Positions 32,181-43,729 of a stretch of 64,000 bases of DNA are shown one piece after another; positions within the stretch are counted from its first letter, which is position 1; the number at the start of each line of letters is the position of its first letter. Under the pieces are notes generated by a model. The model saw only the letters and a program-made list of their open reading frames with translations, was not told where the DNA came from and did not search any database. This stretch comes from Talpa occidentalis (Eukaryota; Chordata; Mammalia; Eulipotyphla; Talpidae). Where the stretch lies: the NCBI RefSeq assembly GCF_014898055.3, contig NW_023604295.1:620001-684000 (forward strand). The letters run 5' to 3'. The position numbers and the translations under genes are program-made.

Positions 32181-32674
32181 TGGACCCGCTTCGTCCTACG
32201 CGGGGTCAGCCTGGGTGAGGGCAGGTCCTGTCCACACCTTGCCTTTCTCCCTGGCCCAAGGTCACAGTGCTCCCAGTGGGGGTGGGTGAGTTCCCTGGGA
32301 GTAGGCGGTGCTAGTGCTGTCTCCACTTCTTGTCACTGCATATGGCACAGAGTGTGCAGTCTCATGCCCCCACCCCCCGTGTGCAGCAGAGAGGCCTGTG
32401 AGGACATGGGGAGAGGTCTGAGGGCAGCCAGGGAGGCCTCCCCAGAAGCCGGCCTTGCCAGGACCTGGCCTTGGACGCCCAGCCTGGACTAGGGGTGTCG
32501 GCGCCAGCCTGCGGGGCTTTGTTGTGGCAGCAGAGCTGACCCAGACATCACACACCTCCCCAAGGGCCTCAACGGGAGTCTTCACTTCCTTCTGGGATCT
32601 TTGCCCTCCAGCTTCTGTTTTTGTAACTGAGATCTTCAGACTTCCAAAATATTTTGTGCTATTTTCTGGTTGTT

Positions 32675-33007
32675 TAAAACCATACTAGGGCCTCCCTGGT
32701 GGCTCAGCGTTAAAGACAGCGCTATCTGTTGCCAGCCACTGCAGCACGAGTTCGATCCCCCGCCGGCCAGGGAGCAACCCCTAGGGCGCAGGAAGGGTGG
32801 GCTGTGCAGCCACCCGGTCTCCCCGCTGCTCCCCTCAGCAGTGCTTTTGTTATAGGACAGGGAGAGAGGACCACCCTGTTGCACTTTCGGTCCGCCTGCC
32901 TGTTCTGCTCCCCACTCTGTCTCTGGTGAGTGCTCTCACCCCCCACCTCTGGCCCGCACCCCAGCTCTTGTGTGCGTAAATAAATCCTAAAAGAAATAAA
33001 ACCATAC
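32675..33007 (+). mobile_element. tRNA-derived SINE, plus strand, with 11-base target-site duplication
   Basis: GGGCCTCCCTGG head at 32688, box B-like GTTCGATCCC at 32750, family body and a TAAATAAATCC..AAATAAA tail. Flanked by TAAAACCATAC at 32675-32685 and 32997-33007. It has an extra segment of about 30 bases after CAGCAGTG (TTATAGGACAGGGAGAGAGG) absent from the other copies. Confidence 0.92.
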
Positions 33008-33925
33008 CAGCTTTATGATTTGCTTAGGAGCCTCATCAACACCATCTGACCCTCTTGTCCTCACCGACTGCTTCGCGTCTCTGTAATGGCGGCACCTGAG
33101 CTGCGCCGTCTGTCACGTCTGCGTTACGCCCCCCAGGCGCTGCCCCCACCGCCGCCCGTCCCGCAGGGGCGCGCCCCCCAGCAGCCTCCTCAGCCGCCTC
33201 TCCCGGCCCGGCGGGAGCGGGAAGGGAGCCGCGCCCACGCGGGTGGCCGGTACCGGCAGCTCTCCGGGGCGGCGGGCCACAGGCAGGAGCGCCCGAGGGG
33301 CCGGGGCTTCTAAACCGCCCGTCCTGGCGCCTGGACGCTTCGCGGGCGCCGCTCCGGCTCTGCGGCGGGAGGGCCGAGCCGCCGGGCGCCCGCCGGGCCT
33401 GCCCGAGGACCCGCCCCGCCCGCCGCCCCCGCCCGCGGACCCGCCCCTGCCCGCGCCGGCCGGACGGGCGGAGCCACCGCGGGGCGTCCCGGGCCCGGCG
33501 CGGCAGAGGCGGGGGAGGCGCTGGGCGCGGCGGGGCCCCCCTCGGGCCTGGGAGCCCGGCCCGCCCCGGGAGGGAACCCCGCCCGCCCCGCCCCGCCCGG
33601 CGCCCCGGACCCCAGCGCCGCGCCCCGCCCCCGCCCCGCCCCGCCCGGCGCCCCCTCCCGCCCCGCCCCGCCCCGCCCCGCGCCCGCGCGCCGCCCCGTG
33701 ACGCATCCCCGCGGGGCCGCGCCGGCCGGGCGCGCGCCCGCCGCTCGGGGCGCGCGCCTCGTGCACGCGCGCCGCCACGTGACCGGCGCCGGCCAACCGG
33801 CGCGCGGGATTTGGGGGGCAAAGCGCGGCCCCGCGAGCAGTTGCGGCGGGAGAGCGGCGGCCCGAGAGCGTGACTCGCCGGCTGCCGCCCGCCCGCCTGC
33901 CCCGCCGCCGCCGCCGCGCGCAGCC

Positions 33926-33946
33926 ATGTCCGAGGAGAAGCCCAAG
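33926..33946 (+). CDS. SUMO3: SUMO3 exon 1
   Basis: 21 nt, MSEEKPK, in the CpG island. Start in GCAGCCATGT context; donor GTAAGG at 33947. Confidence 0.95.
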
Positions 33947-36900
33947 GTAAGGGCCGCGGGCGCCGCCGCCGCCCCGCGCCCCGCGCGCGCCCCCCGCGGC
34001 CGGGCGCGGCTCCCGGTGCAGGGCCGGCGTCCGCGGGCCAGGCCCCCTCCCGCGCCCCGCGCGCCCCCCGCCCTGCCCCCCGCTAGGCCCCGCCCGCCCC
34101 GGCCCCGCCCTTCGCTCGCCGGCCCCGCCCCCGCAGCCCAAGCCCCACCCAGCCACGCCCTCCCGGCCCCGCCCCTCGCGCGCCGGCCCCGCCCCCGCAG
34201 CCCAAGCCCCACCCAGCCACGCCCTCCCGGCCCCGCCCCTCGCGCGCCGGCCCCGCCCCAGCTCCTTCCCACCCCCCTCGGCCCCGCCTCCGGCCCCGCC
34301 CCTCGCGCGCCCGGCCCCGCCCCAGCTCCTTCCCAGCCTCCTCGGCCCCGCCCCCGGCCTAGGCCCCGCCCCTCGCGGCGCCCGCCCCGCTCTGGCCCCG
34401 CCCCTCGCTCGCCCTGTCCCCGCACGGCCCCCCGCGGGCTGACCCGGCCCTGCAGGCGCCCACCCGGTCGCTGCAGCCCTCTTGTCCCACCCGCGCCTCG
34501 GGACCCCTCCTGCACCTGGACCCCCACCAGCCCCTCGCTGCGGTGCCCCCCCCGCCCCCCGCCCCACCTGCAGGCGCCGGCCTGGGCGCGCTGAACCGCC
34601 AGCCTGGCTGGGCTCCTCCGGCCGCCCTCGCTGCTGGGCGTCCTTCGCGGAGTCCGCGCCTGCCAGACCCCGGACCCCGCTCCCGCCCGCGTGGGGCGGG
34701 TGCTGCCCTGGGGGTCCCCAGCGGCCTGGCCCGTCTGCTGGGCAGCGGCCTCGTCAGCGGCCTCGCGGGCCCCTGGGAAGCCGGCGGCTGCTCCCCACCC
34801 CGCACAGGCAGCGCGGGGCCCTGGGGGGTCCCCACCGCGGAGCCCTCGCTTTTAACCAAGTGGAAGCTTTGCTGTTGAGGGCGCGGGTGGTGCTGGACAC
34901 CAGCCTGGCGGTGGACTGCCCGCCCCCAGCGGACCCAAGCCCGCCCAGGGGCGCCCCGAATCCCCTGGCGCTGGAGCCCGCACCTGCCCTGGGGGTCGAG
35001 GAAGGCCGAGGCCGCACTGCGCCCTGAAGCAGCCTTGGCCCTAGGCTCTGATCCCACGCCTGCTTTGTGCCGCCCCGCCACTGCCCCAGGCGGGCCTGGC
35101 GCCTTGCCCTCGCTTTCCCAGATGAAGTCCCTTCCTGAGGTTGGAGCAGAGCCAAGCCCCCCACCCCTGCTTTCCTCCCTGCGCCCCGGGTAGGACCCAC
35201 ACAGGGCGAGCCGTTCTGGCCCTGGGGCAGGTGAAATTTGCGGCCCTCCCTGGCCTGGAGAGAGCAGGGCTGGATGGAGGCCAGCCTGGCCACACCGACG
35301 CGGGACGGGAGACCTGCGAGTGTGTCGGGGGGACAGGCCTGTCCCCCAGACGACCCTGGACGAACCCGGATGAGCCTGGCCAACTGTGGTTGTAGTTTTA
35401 AGGGGCCTCTTTGTTTGCTGCTGAGTCCGGTTCACTGGGCATGCCCAGGCGTCGGGGACAGGCCACGTCTCCTTGGCGCCTCTCCATTTGAGCGGAGGTT
35501 TCTAGGGCCTCTCTCACTTGCGCCCCCACAGCTGGCACCCCTTTTTCATCAGCAGCTCCTCTGCTGCCTCGACTGGGTCTGCAGCCACTGCCCTGGCTGC
35601 TTTTGTGTCTGTTTTAAGGCACGCGCGTCTTCTCACTAGACAGCCAGACCCACCCAGTCTCTCAGGGGGCGAGGCCTGCTCTGCGCAGCAGCGGGGCTGG
35701 CGCAGCGCATCACGCCCCAGCGCGGTGCCACCACAGGAGACGCTGGGGAGCGGGGCGGAGGCGCCCTGACCGTGCGCTCAGCAGTGACGCTGGGGCCTGG
35801 CGCCAAGGGCACAAGCATGAAAGAAACACGGCGAGTTGGAGTTCCTGAAACATGAAGAATGTCGCACGTCAAGAAAGACTCAACAGTAAAAGGCAGCCCG
35901 CGGGAGGGAGGAAGTGTTTGCAAATCATGTGTCTGATCGGGGGCGCAGCGGAGTATACAGAGGACTCCTGCAGGGCAGCAGGACCCCCCTCCCCTAAAAT
36001 GGGCCAAGGACTGAGGTGACGTCCGCAGAAAGCAGGCGCCAGCGGCCTCCAGCGGCACCGGGCTCCAGCCTGCTGTCCCCTGGCCAGGGGCGGCCACTCA
36101 CGCCGCGAGCACGGCTTGGGACACCAAGTGTGAGGGTGTGGGGAAGGGGGAGCCGCAGTGCTCCCCCACGCCCTCGCCGCTCCACGCCCCACAGAGCCGA
36201 GACCAGGCCCCGGGAGGAGGTCCGTGCCCACTCCGGGTGGCACTGCTCGCACGGCCAACAGGGAGCGGCCCACTTCCTCTGGGGTGGATGGACACACAGT
36301 CCCTGCGGGAGCACCCAGCTCTCAGAGGAGGCTCCCGCCCCTGCGCTGGGGTGGCCTCACCAGGGACACTCCCTGAGGCCGCCCCACGGGCGGTTTCCAA
36401 AATGCAGTTCTGGAGGCCAGTACGGACCTGTCCAGCTCCCCGCCCTGTACGTGTGAAAATGGTTGAAGTCCAGATTTTATGCATGTACAGCAGGATCGAA
36501 GGCAATGGAAGCCACCCCTGACCCTCCATGCCATGTGGTTCTTCGACTGGACCCGCAGCAGAAAGGACAGCGATGGGGAACTGGGCAGCCTGGTCCCCGC
36601 ACCGCAGCTGGGGGCCGGGGGCCTGAGGCTCACCACTGCTCTGAAGGCCGGAAATGGGTCCAGAAGAAAACTATTGCTCCGAGGGGCACCTGCACCCTCT
36701 GTCTCTAGGAGTGAGGGGTCCTTGCTGTGAGGCCAGCTCCCCGGCCAGCTCCGGGGGCGCCTTCAGGCTCATCGGGGCGGGTGGCTCCGAGGGGGCACAG
36801 CTGTGACCACCTTGGCTGAGCGAGGGTGCCCGTGGGGGCACGGGGGTGCTGCTGCTGGAGGGGGCGGGCACTGAGGGCCCCAGCGAGGGGCAGCGCAGCA

Positions 36901-39900
36901 CCAGCGCACATGCGCTTCGTTCACGGTGACTTTTGGGTGGCCACAGAGTGACCAGCCCCTAGCTTTCTATGAAACACGTGACTCTTCGTCCAGGCCCCAG
37001 GAGCAGCATTCTGGGGTCTCAGGGCCCCCCAGCTTCTGCTCTTCAGGCCCAGCAGTGGCAGGGGAGGGGGGAACCAGCTGCAGGCATGTTTCCAGGCACC
37101 AGGAACCAGAATCGCGCCTCTGAGGCGGCCTTGGGGGAGCACGAGTGACTGGGGGTCCTCTACCGAGGCCAGGCCCTTCTGGGGTGGGGGCCGGGGCCCC
37201 TGGGGATGCCTCATCCCTGCGGGTGGCGGCCAGAGCAGACATGGGGCAGGGCCTGCACCCCCCCCACCCCACCCCTGCCTCCGCCTGCCACCCTGGTCCC
37301 GCCTGTCCTGGTGTGTGCCCGAGGGCGCCGCCTCACTGGCTGGGTGGAGGCATCTTCGACAGATGTTTGTCGTCCTGTGTTTGTCCAGACCTCGTTAAGC
37401 AGATCTCCCCTTTGAGTTAGCACCTCCCTGGTGAGGCCACCTGAGCCCGCGTTTCACCCCCTTCTGGTGGACGCCCATCGGGAGGAGTTGAGTAAATTCT
37501 GTGTAGAAATAGGACCGTCACGACCGGTCGGTGGGGGTGTTTGGGTCAGGATTTCTAGGAACACCCGGCGGCCCCGCGGGCTGGCTGCTCTGAGCCGGCC
37601 CTGGTCTCTCTTGCAGGAGGGAGTGAAGACAGAGAACGACCACATCAACCTGAAGGTGGCCGGGCAGGACGGCTCCGTGGTCCAGTTCAAGATCAAGAGG
37701 CACACCCCGCTGAGCAAGCTGATGAAGGCCTACTGCGAGCGCCAGGTGCCCCCCACGTCTGCGTGTGCCCGCGTGCACGCTCCTCCCGCGGCGGCCTCTC
37801 TCCTGGGGGACCCTCTCGCCGGCTCTTCCCTGAGGGCGTGCACGTGCTCCCCGCTGGGCGGCCTGGGCCCCAAGTGCCTGCTGCTGCTGGGCCAGGCGCT
37901 CAGCCCCTGGTCCTCGAGGCTGCAGGGGCGCAGCTGCACCCCACTGCTGCTCCTGCCTGCAGGAGCTGGAGCCCCGCTGTGGAGACCTGCTCTCACCCGA
38001 CCTTGGCTTCCAGAAAGTGCCGGGTCCTTCTCCTTTGTCTGCCCCCGTGCCCCCGGGCGGTTGCTAGCTGGCGCTGTTGGTGTCCCTGTGAACTCGGGCC
38101 CAGATGTGCCTCGTCCCTGTCCCGGGCCGCGTCGTCCCCCGGGGCGCTGGTCCACTCGGGGCCGGCCGCCGCGTGCCGGGCAGGTGCGGCTCCTGGCGGG
38201 TCCCGGCCAGCCTGTCTTCCGAGGACCGGCTCCCTCTGCTGGAGCTGGCCTTGCTCTGGACGCTCTCCCTCCCGTCGCGGGGACTCTCGCCTTGGGACTT
38301 GTGGCTGCCGTCGCAAGCAAACGGCACAGAAGCCCCGTGTCTCTCGCCCGCCTCCCTCGCACGCTGCCCGCAGAGGGCGCGCCCTCATGTTTTTCCCTCC
38401 CTCTTGGGAAAAACAGCCTGAGCTTTGGTTTCTCCTGGCTTTGATCTGAGCCGGGACTTCTCTGCAAAAGGGGGGGCCTCAGCTCTGCCCCTGCCGCCTC
38501 CACCCACCCCACGGTCCTGCCAGCCGGGTCCGCTGGGTTCTGTCCTGGCCCGGCGCTGCCCAACGAGCCCCTGTGCCTGCGCCCGCACCTGCCCATCTCG
38601 TGTCCTTGGTCTGGGGTGACTGTGGTTTTCTGGGTGTCCCCCCCATACACAGGCACCCAACACCCGCCTCCTGGGGTTCTCCCTGCACGCCGGCCCCCGC
38701 GCCCTTCCTGGCGCTCCTCTGCCCGGTTCATTGGGTCTGAGAAGCCACGTCCTTCGGCCCTGCGTGTCTGCGCGCCTGGGCAGGGGCGGCGGCGCCAGGC
38801 TGGGCTGAGGTTCTTGGCATCGCGGGCGACCTCGGCAGCCTGGGGCTTGTGCTGGCTCTGATGCTTCTGAAGTCTCCGCTGGGTGGTTTCATCACTCACG
38901 CCTCTCGGCCCTTCGGCCACAGACTAGTGTCCACTCAGCCGTGACTCCAGCTTGCACAGACAGGCGGCCCCTTAGCTCGGAGGCCTTTTCCCCAGGAGCA
39001 GCTGACCCGCTCCTGGACGCCGCCCTGTCCAGGACTGTGTGTGTTGTACGTGTCCCTGTGTCCTCCACCTTCTTCTTTGGTTTGATCTCGTGGGTTTGAG
39101 TCTTTTCTCGCGTGTCCCTGACCCTTGCCGAACCCCCCCCATTTGAGAACGAGCCCTCGGAAGCCGACACATAGCAGCCCTCGCACAGCAGAGGGCCGGG
39201 TCAGCCCAAAGTAGGCCCTAGGAGGGGCAGTGCCGGGGGGCCCTGATTGGCGGTCAGCTAGCAGCAACCCAAGCCAGCTGCAGCTGCCCCCCGTGCCCGC
39301 CCTGATGTGGGGTCCCGGGGCCAGGCCCCATCACCCCTAGAGTCCCGCCCAGCGGTGTGTTCCCCCCACTCTCTTTGTCCTGAGTCATCTCCGGGAGAGG
39401 CAGTTTCAGAGCTTTTTCCAGTGAGTTTCTGCCTTGGCCACCCGCGGACCCTCACGGCGCAGAGAGGCTGCCAGCTCTGCTTTTCCAAGGGACGATGCTG
39501 GTCTTGCTGGTCTCTCAAGGCCAAGGCCATGGCGCCCACCCCCGCTATGTGGCCAGGTCCTCCCACACAAACTCTGTCTCCTCGTACCTGTTCCTTGCTG
39601 AGGACTTTGAAAGCGGGACCTGGGTGTCCCCAGCATGGAGCTCCAGAGGGCTCTGGAGGGGTGAAAGGTGCGTGGGCGGCTGGGGCTTGGGGTGCGGGGG
39701 GAGCATCCCTCGTCCACCACGTGGCGTCTGTCCTTTGGGGCTCTGAGAGCCTGACGTGCTGGCTCTTGACCTCAGCCGTGTTGTTGGCTGAACGCCAGCG
39801 GTAACTGCTTTCTCTTTCCAGGGCTTGTCCATGAGGCAGATCAGGTTCCGGTTCGACGGGCAACCGATCAACGAGGCGGACACCCCGGCGCAGGTGCGAG

Positions 39901-41048
39901 AGGCCCGGCTGGAGGCCCGGAGCGCGCAGTGCCCGCGGCGAGCACCCGTGCACCTTCAGGCTCACAGCCATGGGTTATTTCATTGATTCTGAAGTTCAGT
40001 TTCTCAAACGAGAAAAACGTCCCTTGTCGGCCAGTGTCCTCCGCTGGGGGAGGGGCCGGTGCCCAGCAGGAGGATGGGGGAGGCTGTGGGCGTGGAGCTG
40101 CGTCCACTCAGCTGCTGCGGCTGCTCCGCGGGGCGCCTGATGGGGCTGGAGAGCCCTGGGACTCCAGGGCCCTTCCTCCTTGGGGAGAGCTGGGTGGATG
40201 GGGGGCTTTCTCTGCGCCCCCCTTAGGTGCGCTTACACCCCGAGCCGGGTGGCACCAGCGAGGGGGTGGGCCTGCCTGGGGGCGCTGTGGACAGAAAGGG
40301 CAGAGGCCGGAGGGCGCAGCTTGCACTGGGCTGTGGCGTCAGAGGCAGTGGAGCCCCCCGACCTCAGGATGTCCGAGGCTGTCCCTTGGCCACACCCGCA
40401 TCCATGGTGCAGGGGGGTGGCCGGCAGCATTGGGGGGGCATCTCCAGTCTCTTTGGTGTCGCTGCTGCAGCCACAGCACCTCTCTGGGACATGGCTGGGC
40501 CTCGTTGCGGCATCGGGGCCGGCGGGGCGTGCCCAGTGTGCCAGAGCAGGAGGGAGGGTGCCTTGTGGCTGTGTGTGCCCCCTCTGCCCTGGCGCTATGG
40601 AGAGGGAAGGGGCGGGAGCCAGCAGCGGCCCTCACTGCTGGGGCCCTGCTGGGGCTTCGCATGGGGCACTGCTCCTCTGGCCTCAGGGCCGAGCGCCCCT
40701 CAGCGGACATTCTTAGTTGGATTCCGGTCTTGAGTACTTTTCAGTGAAAATTGTAGACGCTCGTTTATTTTTATCGAGACTTCATTCTCCTGTCAGGGTC
40801 CTTAGCTCTGACTGCTCTGTGAGTTTTGCGTCCCGACGGGGGTTGGGGGTGTGGGGGGGAGTGCGGAGGCCACAGTGCGCTGGGCAGGACACGGTGCGGG
40901 GAGCGCTGGCCCTTCTGTGTCTTCAGGAAAACTAACAGTTCCCCCTTTCCCCTAGCTGGAGATGGAGGACGAGGACACCATCGACGTGTTCCAGCAGCAG
41001 ACGGGAGGCTCCCGGGACACCCGCGTCCTCTCGGGGTGTGACCAATAG
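33926..41048 (+). CDS. SUMO3: small ubiquitin-like modifier 3, 4 coding exons, 104 aa
   Basis: Ubiquitin-like protein conjugated to lysines of mainly nuclear targets by SAE1/SAE2 and UBC9. It forms chains and is reversed by SENPs. Coding exons: 33926-33946, 37617-37745, 39822-39893, 40956-41048; GT-AG, 315 nt. The start MSEEKPKEG marks SUMO3 rather than SUMO2. V10-K11-T-E is the internal consensus site used for poly-SUMO chains. The beta-grasp fold is essentially invariant ([52 protein letters not shown]). The mature C-terminus is T90-G91-G92. The cleaved tail, residues 93-104, is 12 residues ([12 protein letters not shown]) and unlike the human 11-residue tail. The intact introns exclude a processed SUMO pseudogene. 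Confidence 0.97.
34100..34420. repeat. C-rich minisatellite in SUMO3 intron 1, 64-base unit
   Basis: Units containing CGCAGCCCAAGCCCCACCCA then GCCACGCCCTCCCGG and CTCGCGCGCCGGCCCCGCC. The CGCAG motif recurs at 34132 and 34196 (period 64), with shorter CCCCAGCTCCTTCCC-bearing copies downstream to 34400. Confidence 0.85.
35786..36497 (+). mobile_element. degraded L1 (LINE-1) ORF2 3' end, plus strand, SUMO3 intron 1
   Basis: The stretch around 35905-35975 can be read in one frame as [17 protein letters not shown], aligning with the conserved C-terminal L1 ORF2 segment FANHISDKG..IYKELLQ. The flanking TGGCGCCAAGGGCACAAGCA (35797-35816), the CAAGAAAGACTCAACAGTAA stretch and AAAATGGGCCAAGGACTGAG follow the same element in order. 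The right end resembles the L1 3' UTR (GTGAAAATGGTTGAAG...ATTTTATGC, 36454-36482). Frames are broken; it is a dead copy. Confidence 0.75.
37617..37745 (+). CDS. SUMO3: SUMO3 exon 2: chain-forming K11 and first half of fold
   Basis: 129 nt, in phase, residues 8-50 from [11 protein letters not shown] to KAYCERQ. Acceptor CTCTCTTGCAG; donor CAG|GTGCCC. Confidence 0.97.
39822..39893 (+). CDS. SUMO3: SUMO3 exon 3
   Basis: 72 nt, in phase, residues 51-74, [20 protein letters not shown] to TPAQ. Acceptor TCTCTTTCCAG. Confidence 0.97.
40956..41048 (+). CDS. SUMO3: SUMO3 exon 4: diglycine and propeptide
   Basis: 93 nt. [18 protein letters not shown] then the 12-residue tail and stop TAG at 41046-41048. 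Confidence 0.96.
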   Translation: MEMEDEDTIDVFQQQTGGSRDTRVLSGCDQ

Positions 41049-42470
41049 AGGGACTGGCCGGTGTCCCCCCCCTGCATTTGCTCTTCAGTAGTGAACACGT
41101 GACCATGCCAATCACCGTGGGGTCTGCGGCCCCGAGGACGTTCACCAGAACTGCTTTCTTCTCTTAGACGGGGGTGTGCCACCCAGGCCTCTGCAGGCTG
41201 CCCGCTCGCAGCCGGGAGCCCCGCCCACCGCAGTTGTCTTTGTTTAGGGCCAAGGAGTTGCCAAGTTTTTGGGGTTTGCTTTTGTTTTCACTTTTGTTTT
41301 CTCCTTCCTGTGGCCCGTCCCCTTCCCCCATGGCCACCACGGCCGTCGCAGCGCGTGGCCCAGCCTGCTCGCTCTAATCATGTGGGGAGCCCGGGTCCCC
41401 TGGTCGGCTGCTTTCATGGGATGCGTTTGGGGGCTCGGAAGGGACGGGAGACAGGTTTTTCTTACTATTTCTTGTAGGCACAGGTTTTTGCAATGCTAAG
41501 TACTGCAGATTTAAGTTCTGTCAGAACGTGGCCCAGTGAAGGAAATACTGGATTGCTTCTTATAGGAGAAAGGGAGGGGCCCACGCTGATCAGTCAGGGG
41601 CCCGGGCACCTGCTCCCTCAGCATGTCCCCTCGGGGCCCGGGCCAGGCTTGTGGCCAGCTGGGTGGAGGCTGGCACAGAGCAGTGGCTTTTCCCCATCTC
41701 CTGTCAAAGACGGCAGTCCCCGTTCTCGCTTGTACTGCGCCTCAGGTTTCTTCCAGTATTTGCTTCCGGTGAGCGACTATGGTCTGCTGAATTGCAGTGG
41801 CATTTGTGTGGAAGAGCTGTTGCAGTGTCCCCGAGCCCGCGTGGGGTGACTTCCTGCTCTTCTCGGGCCGGTGCCCTGCTGCTTCCCGATGTCTCCATGT
41901 GCGCGGTGGTGTGTGACTTCAGTTCAGTGCCAGCCCAGCTCCGCAGTCCTGACGGTGTCTTCTAGAAGGAGCCCTGCTTCCTCTATCTAGCCGCCTGGAC
42001 CTGTGACCATACCCATCATGCCTCGCTTGCTCGCAATCTCACTGAAGGCGTGGGTTCACCCCGTGTGTCTTGTGCGGCTCAGTGGGACGTGTCGGCTGCG
42101 TTGTGCTTACCCACAAATTTGTACTTCACTTGCCCTTTCCTACTGTAAACAGGAAATATAGTTTGGTACTCTGTCTCTTGGCTCATATCACACACTGGTG
42201 TGAGGGTTGGGATGTGCTGCTAGCGCCCACTCAGTGAGGCCACTCAATCTGCCAGAAGGGGAGTTCCGCCTTTGGGGTGCTCCCTACCCTGCTGGTCGCC
42301 CAGGTGGCTGGCAGCTCCCTCCTCACCTGTAGCCCACGTCACCATGACAGTTTCCCTCCTGGGCTCCACGTGTAAAGTGATGGTAGGTTTTAGAGGCGGA
42401 TGACTTTGGACATTAGTCTGGGTGTCTCAGGTTTTTGGCGTTTCAATAAAAAGCTATTTCCTTTGTGTCC
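41049..42470 (+). other. SUMO3: SUMO3 3' untranslated region
   Basis: About 1.4 kb, AT-richer than its surroundings, from the stop to just past AATAAA at 42445. No other gene is visible in it. Confidence 0.8.
42445..42450 (+). terminator. SUMO3: SUMO3 poly(A) signal
   Basis: AATAAA in GTTTCAATAAAAAGC followed by TTTCCTTTGTGTCCC, a U/GU-rich downstream element. Confidence 0.85.
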
Positions 42471-43129
42471 CTGAGAACCTATACCCGTCCAGTCTAAACC
42501 TGAAGTCAACTGACACTGACCTGCATGTGCCAATTCCTAAGAGGATTTCCAGGGCTGAAAACGATGGAGCCGTTTGTTAGTCAGTTGACATGGACACCTG
42601 GTGCCTGCAGGGTTGGACTCACCCCACCAGTGTTGCAAGGACTGAACATTTGCAGGCCCCCTAGGGAGTGTGGAGGGCAGAGTTGCCCAGCACGCCTAAG
42701 GAAAGCACTGAGTGGAGGAGGGCACATGTGCGGTGCTGCCCGGCACCCCACTCCGCCCCAGCTACTAGTGGAGGCAGGAGCAGGCTTTGTCTGATAGGTT
42801 GTCCTTTATTTCGGAGGTGGATGTCTTTGAAATAATGTCTGCTGGTATTAGTATTTTTTAAAATATTAAATCATACAACCCTTCCATAACCGTTTGGTCC
42901 CAAGGGGATGCCTGCGGACATTCACCCTGTTGGGGTGCTTTCCCAGGGTGAGCACATTCTAGGCCGCCCCAGTTCTCAGCTCAGCAGGACATCGCTCCTC
43001 GGGCGCAGGCACACGCGGGCCTCGAGCCGGGGCTCCCCCGCAGGGCACGGGTCAGGCCGTGCGGCCTGTTTGTCCCACAGGCTCTCGCTGCCAGGCGGGC
43101 AGACGCCCGCTTGTCCCACACCTGCCGCG
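42471..43129. other. intergenic region SUMO3-UBE2G2
   Basis: About 660 bases with no gene seen; a short AT-rich patch lies at 42790-42890. It passes directly into the UBE2G2 CpG island, so the two transcription units are very close and in the same direction. Confidence 0.6.
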
Positions 43130-43670
43130 TTAGAAAGCACCGAGGCCTCCTGCCCGCTGCTCGGGCTCCCGCGCCAGCGGCCCGGGGCGGGCCCCGCCTC
43201 GCGGCGGAAGACCTGGAGGCGGCGGGTGGCGCGGCCTGGAGCCGGGAGGGCGCCCTCCATCTTATTTTGGGTGTCCTCTGTCACCTGAAGCCGGGACGAG
43301 CCGTGACGCCCGCCGCGCCGCCAGCCGCGGCCGGGCCCGGGGGAGGCGCCGCCGGGGAGGCCGCCCGCGCGAGCAGCGCCGTCCGGGGCGCCGCAGGTCG
43401 GCCGGAGGCGGCGCCGGCCCGGGCGTGGGGGGGCCGAGGCGCCGCCGGCCGGATTCCGAGGCCCCCGCCCGAGGCGCGGGCAACGGCGCGGGCTCGCCCC
43501 GGGGTTCTGCGGGCGGCTGGGCCCGCGCCGCCCCCGCCGCCGCCTCCCGCGGCCCTCGGCCCGGCCGCCGCAGGAGGGCGCCGGCTGCGGGGGTCGGCGG
43601 GCCGCGCCCCACCCGGCCCGCCCGCCCCGCAGCAGGGCGGCCGCCTCGGGCCCCGCCCCATCGAGCGTCC

Positions 43671-43695
43671 GACGTCACCGCCGGGCGGACGTCAC
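43671..43695 (+). promoter_or_regulatory. paired CRE/ATF-like sites upstream of UBE2G2
   Basis: Two copies of GACGTCAC start 17 bases apart (43671 and 43688). Each is a seven-base match to the CRE core read as TGACGTC on the other strand, the binding class of CREB/ATF, including ATF6-like factors. Confidence 0.6.
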
Positions 43696-43729
43696 AAGCG
43701 CGCGCCTCCGGCCCGGCCCCGCGGGCCCC

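Larger units (their letters stand above)
28050..33090. other. intergenic region PTTG1IP-SUMO3
   Basis: No gene recognised. GC-rich to about 30700, then noticeably AT-richer 30780-32100. Contains a SINE head fragment (31536-31623), an L1-like fragment (about 31870-32180) and a full SINE (32688-32996). Confidence 0.55.
33090..34720 (+). promoter_or_regulatory. CpG-island promoter of SUMO3
   Basis: CpG-dense, TATA-less island around the first coding exon. Just upstream of the start codon are TGACGCA (33697-33703), an E-box CACGTGAC (33776-33783), a CCAAC-type inverted-CCAAT-like GGCCAACCGG (33791-33800) and GCGCGGGATTTGG, resembling an E2F site. Multiple GC boxes lie between 33590 and 33690. 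Confidence 0.8.

Noticed and set aside
33113..34567. 484-codon open frame on the minus strand over the SUMO3 promoter
   Set aside because: Gly/Ala/Arg/Pro low-complexity product from CpG-island and minisatellite DNA; equally long frames overlap it in other frames.
37617..41048. processed SUMO pseudogene
   Set aside because: The coding parts are separated by introns with proper splice sites at the known SUMO gene positions.
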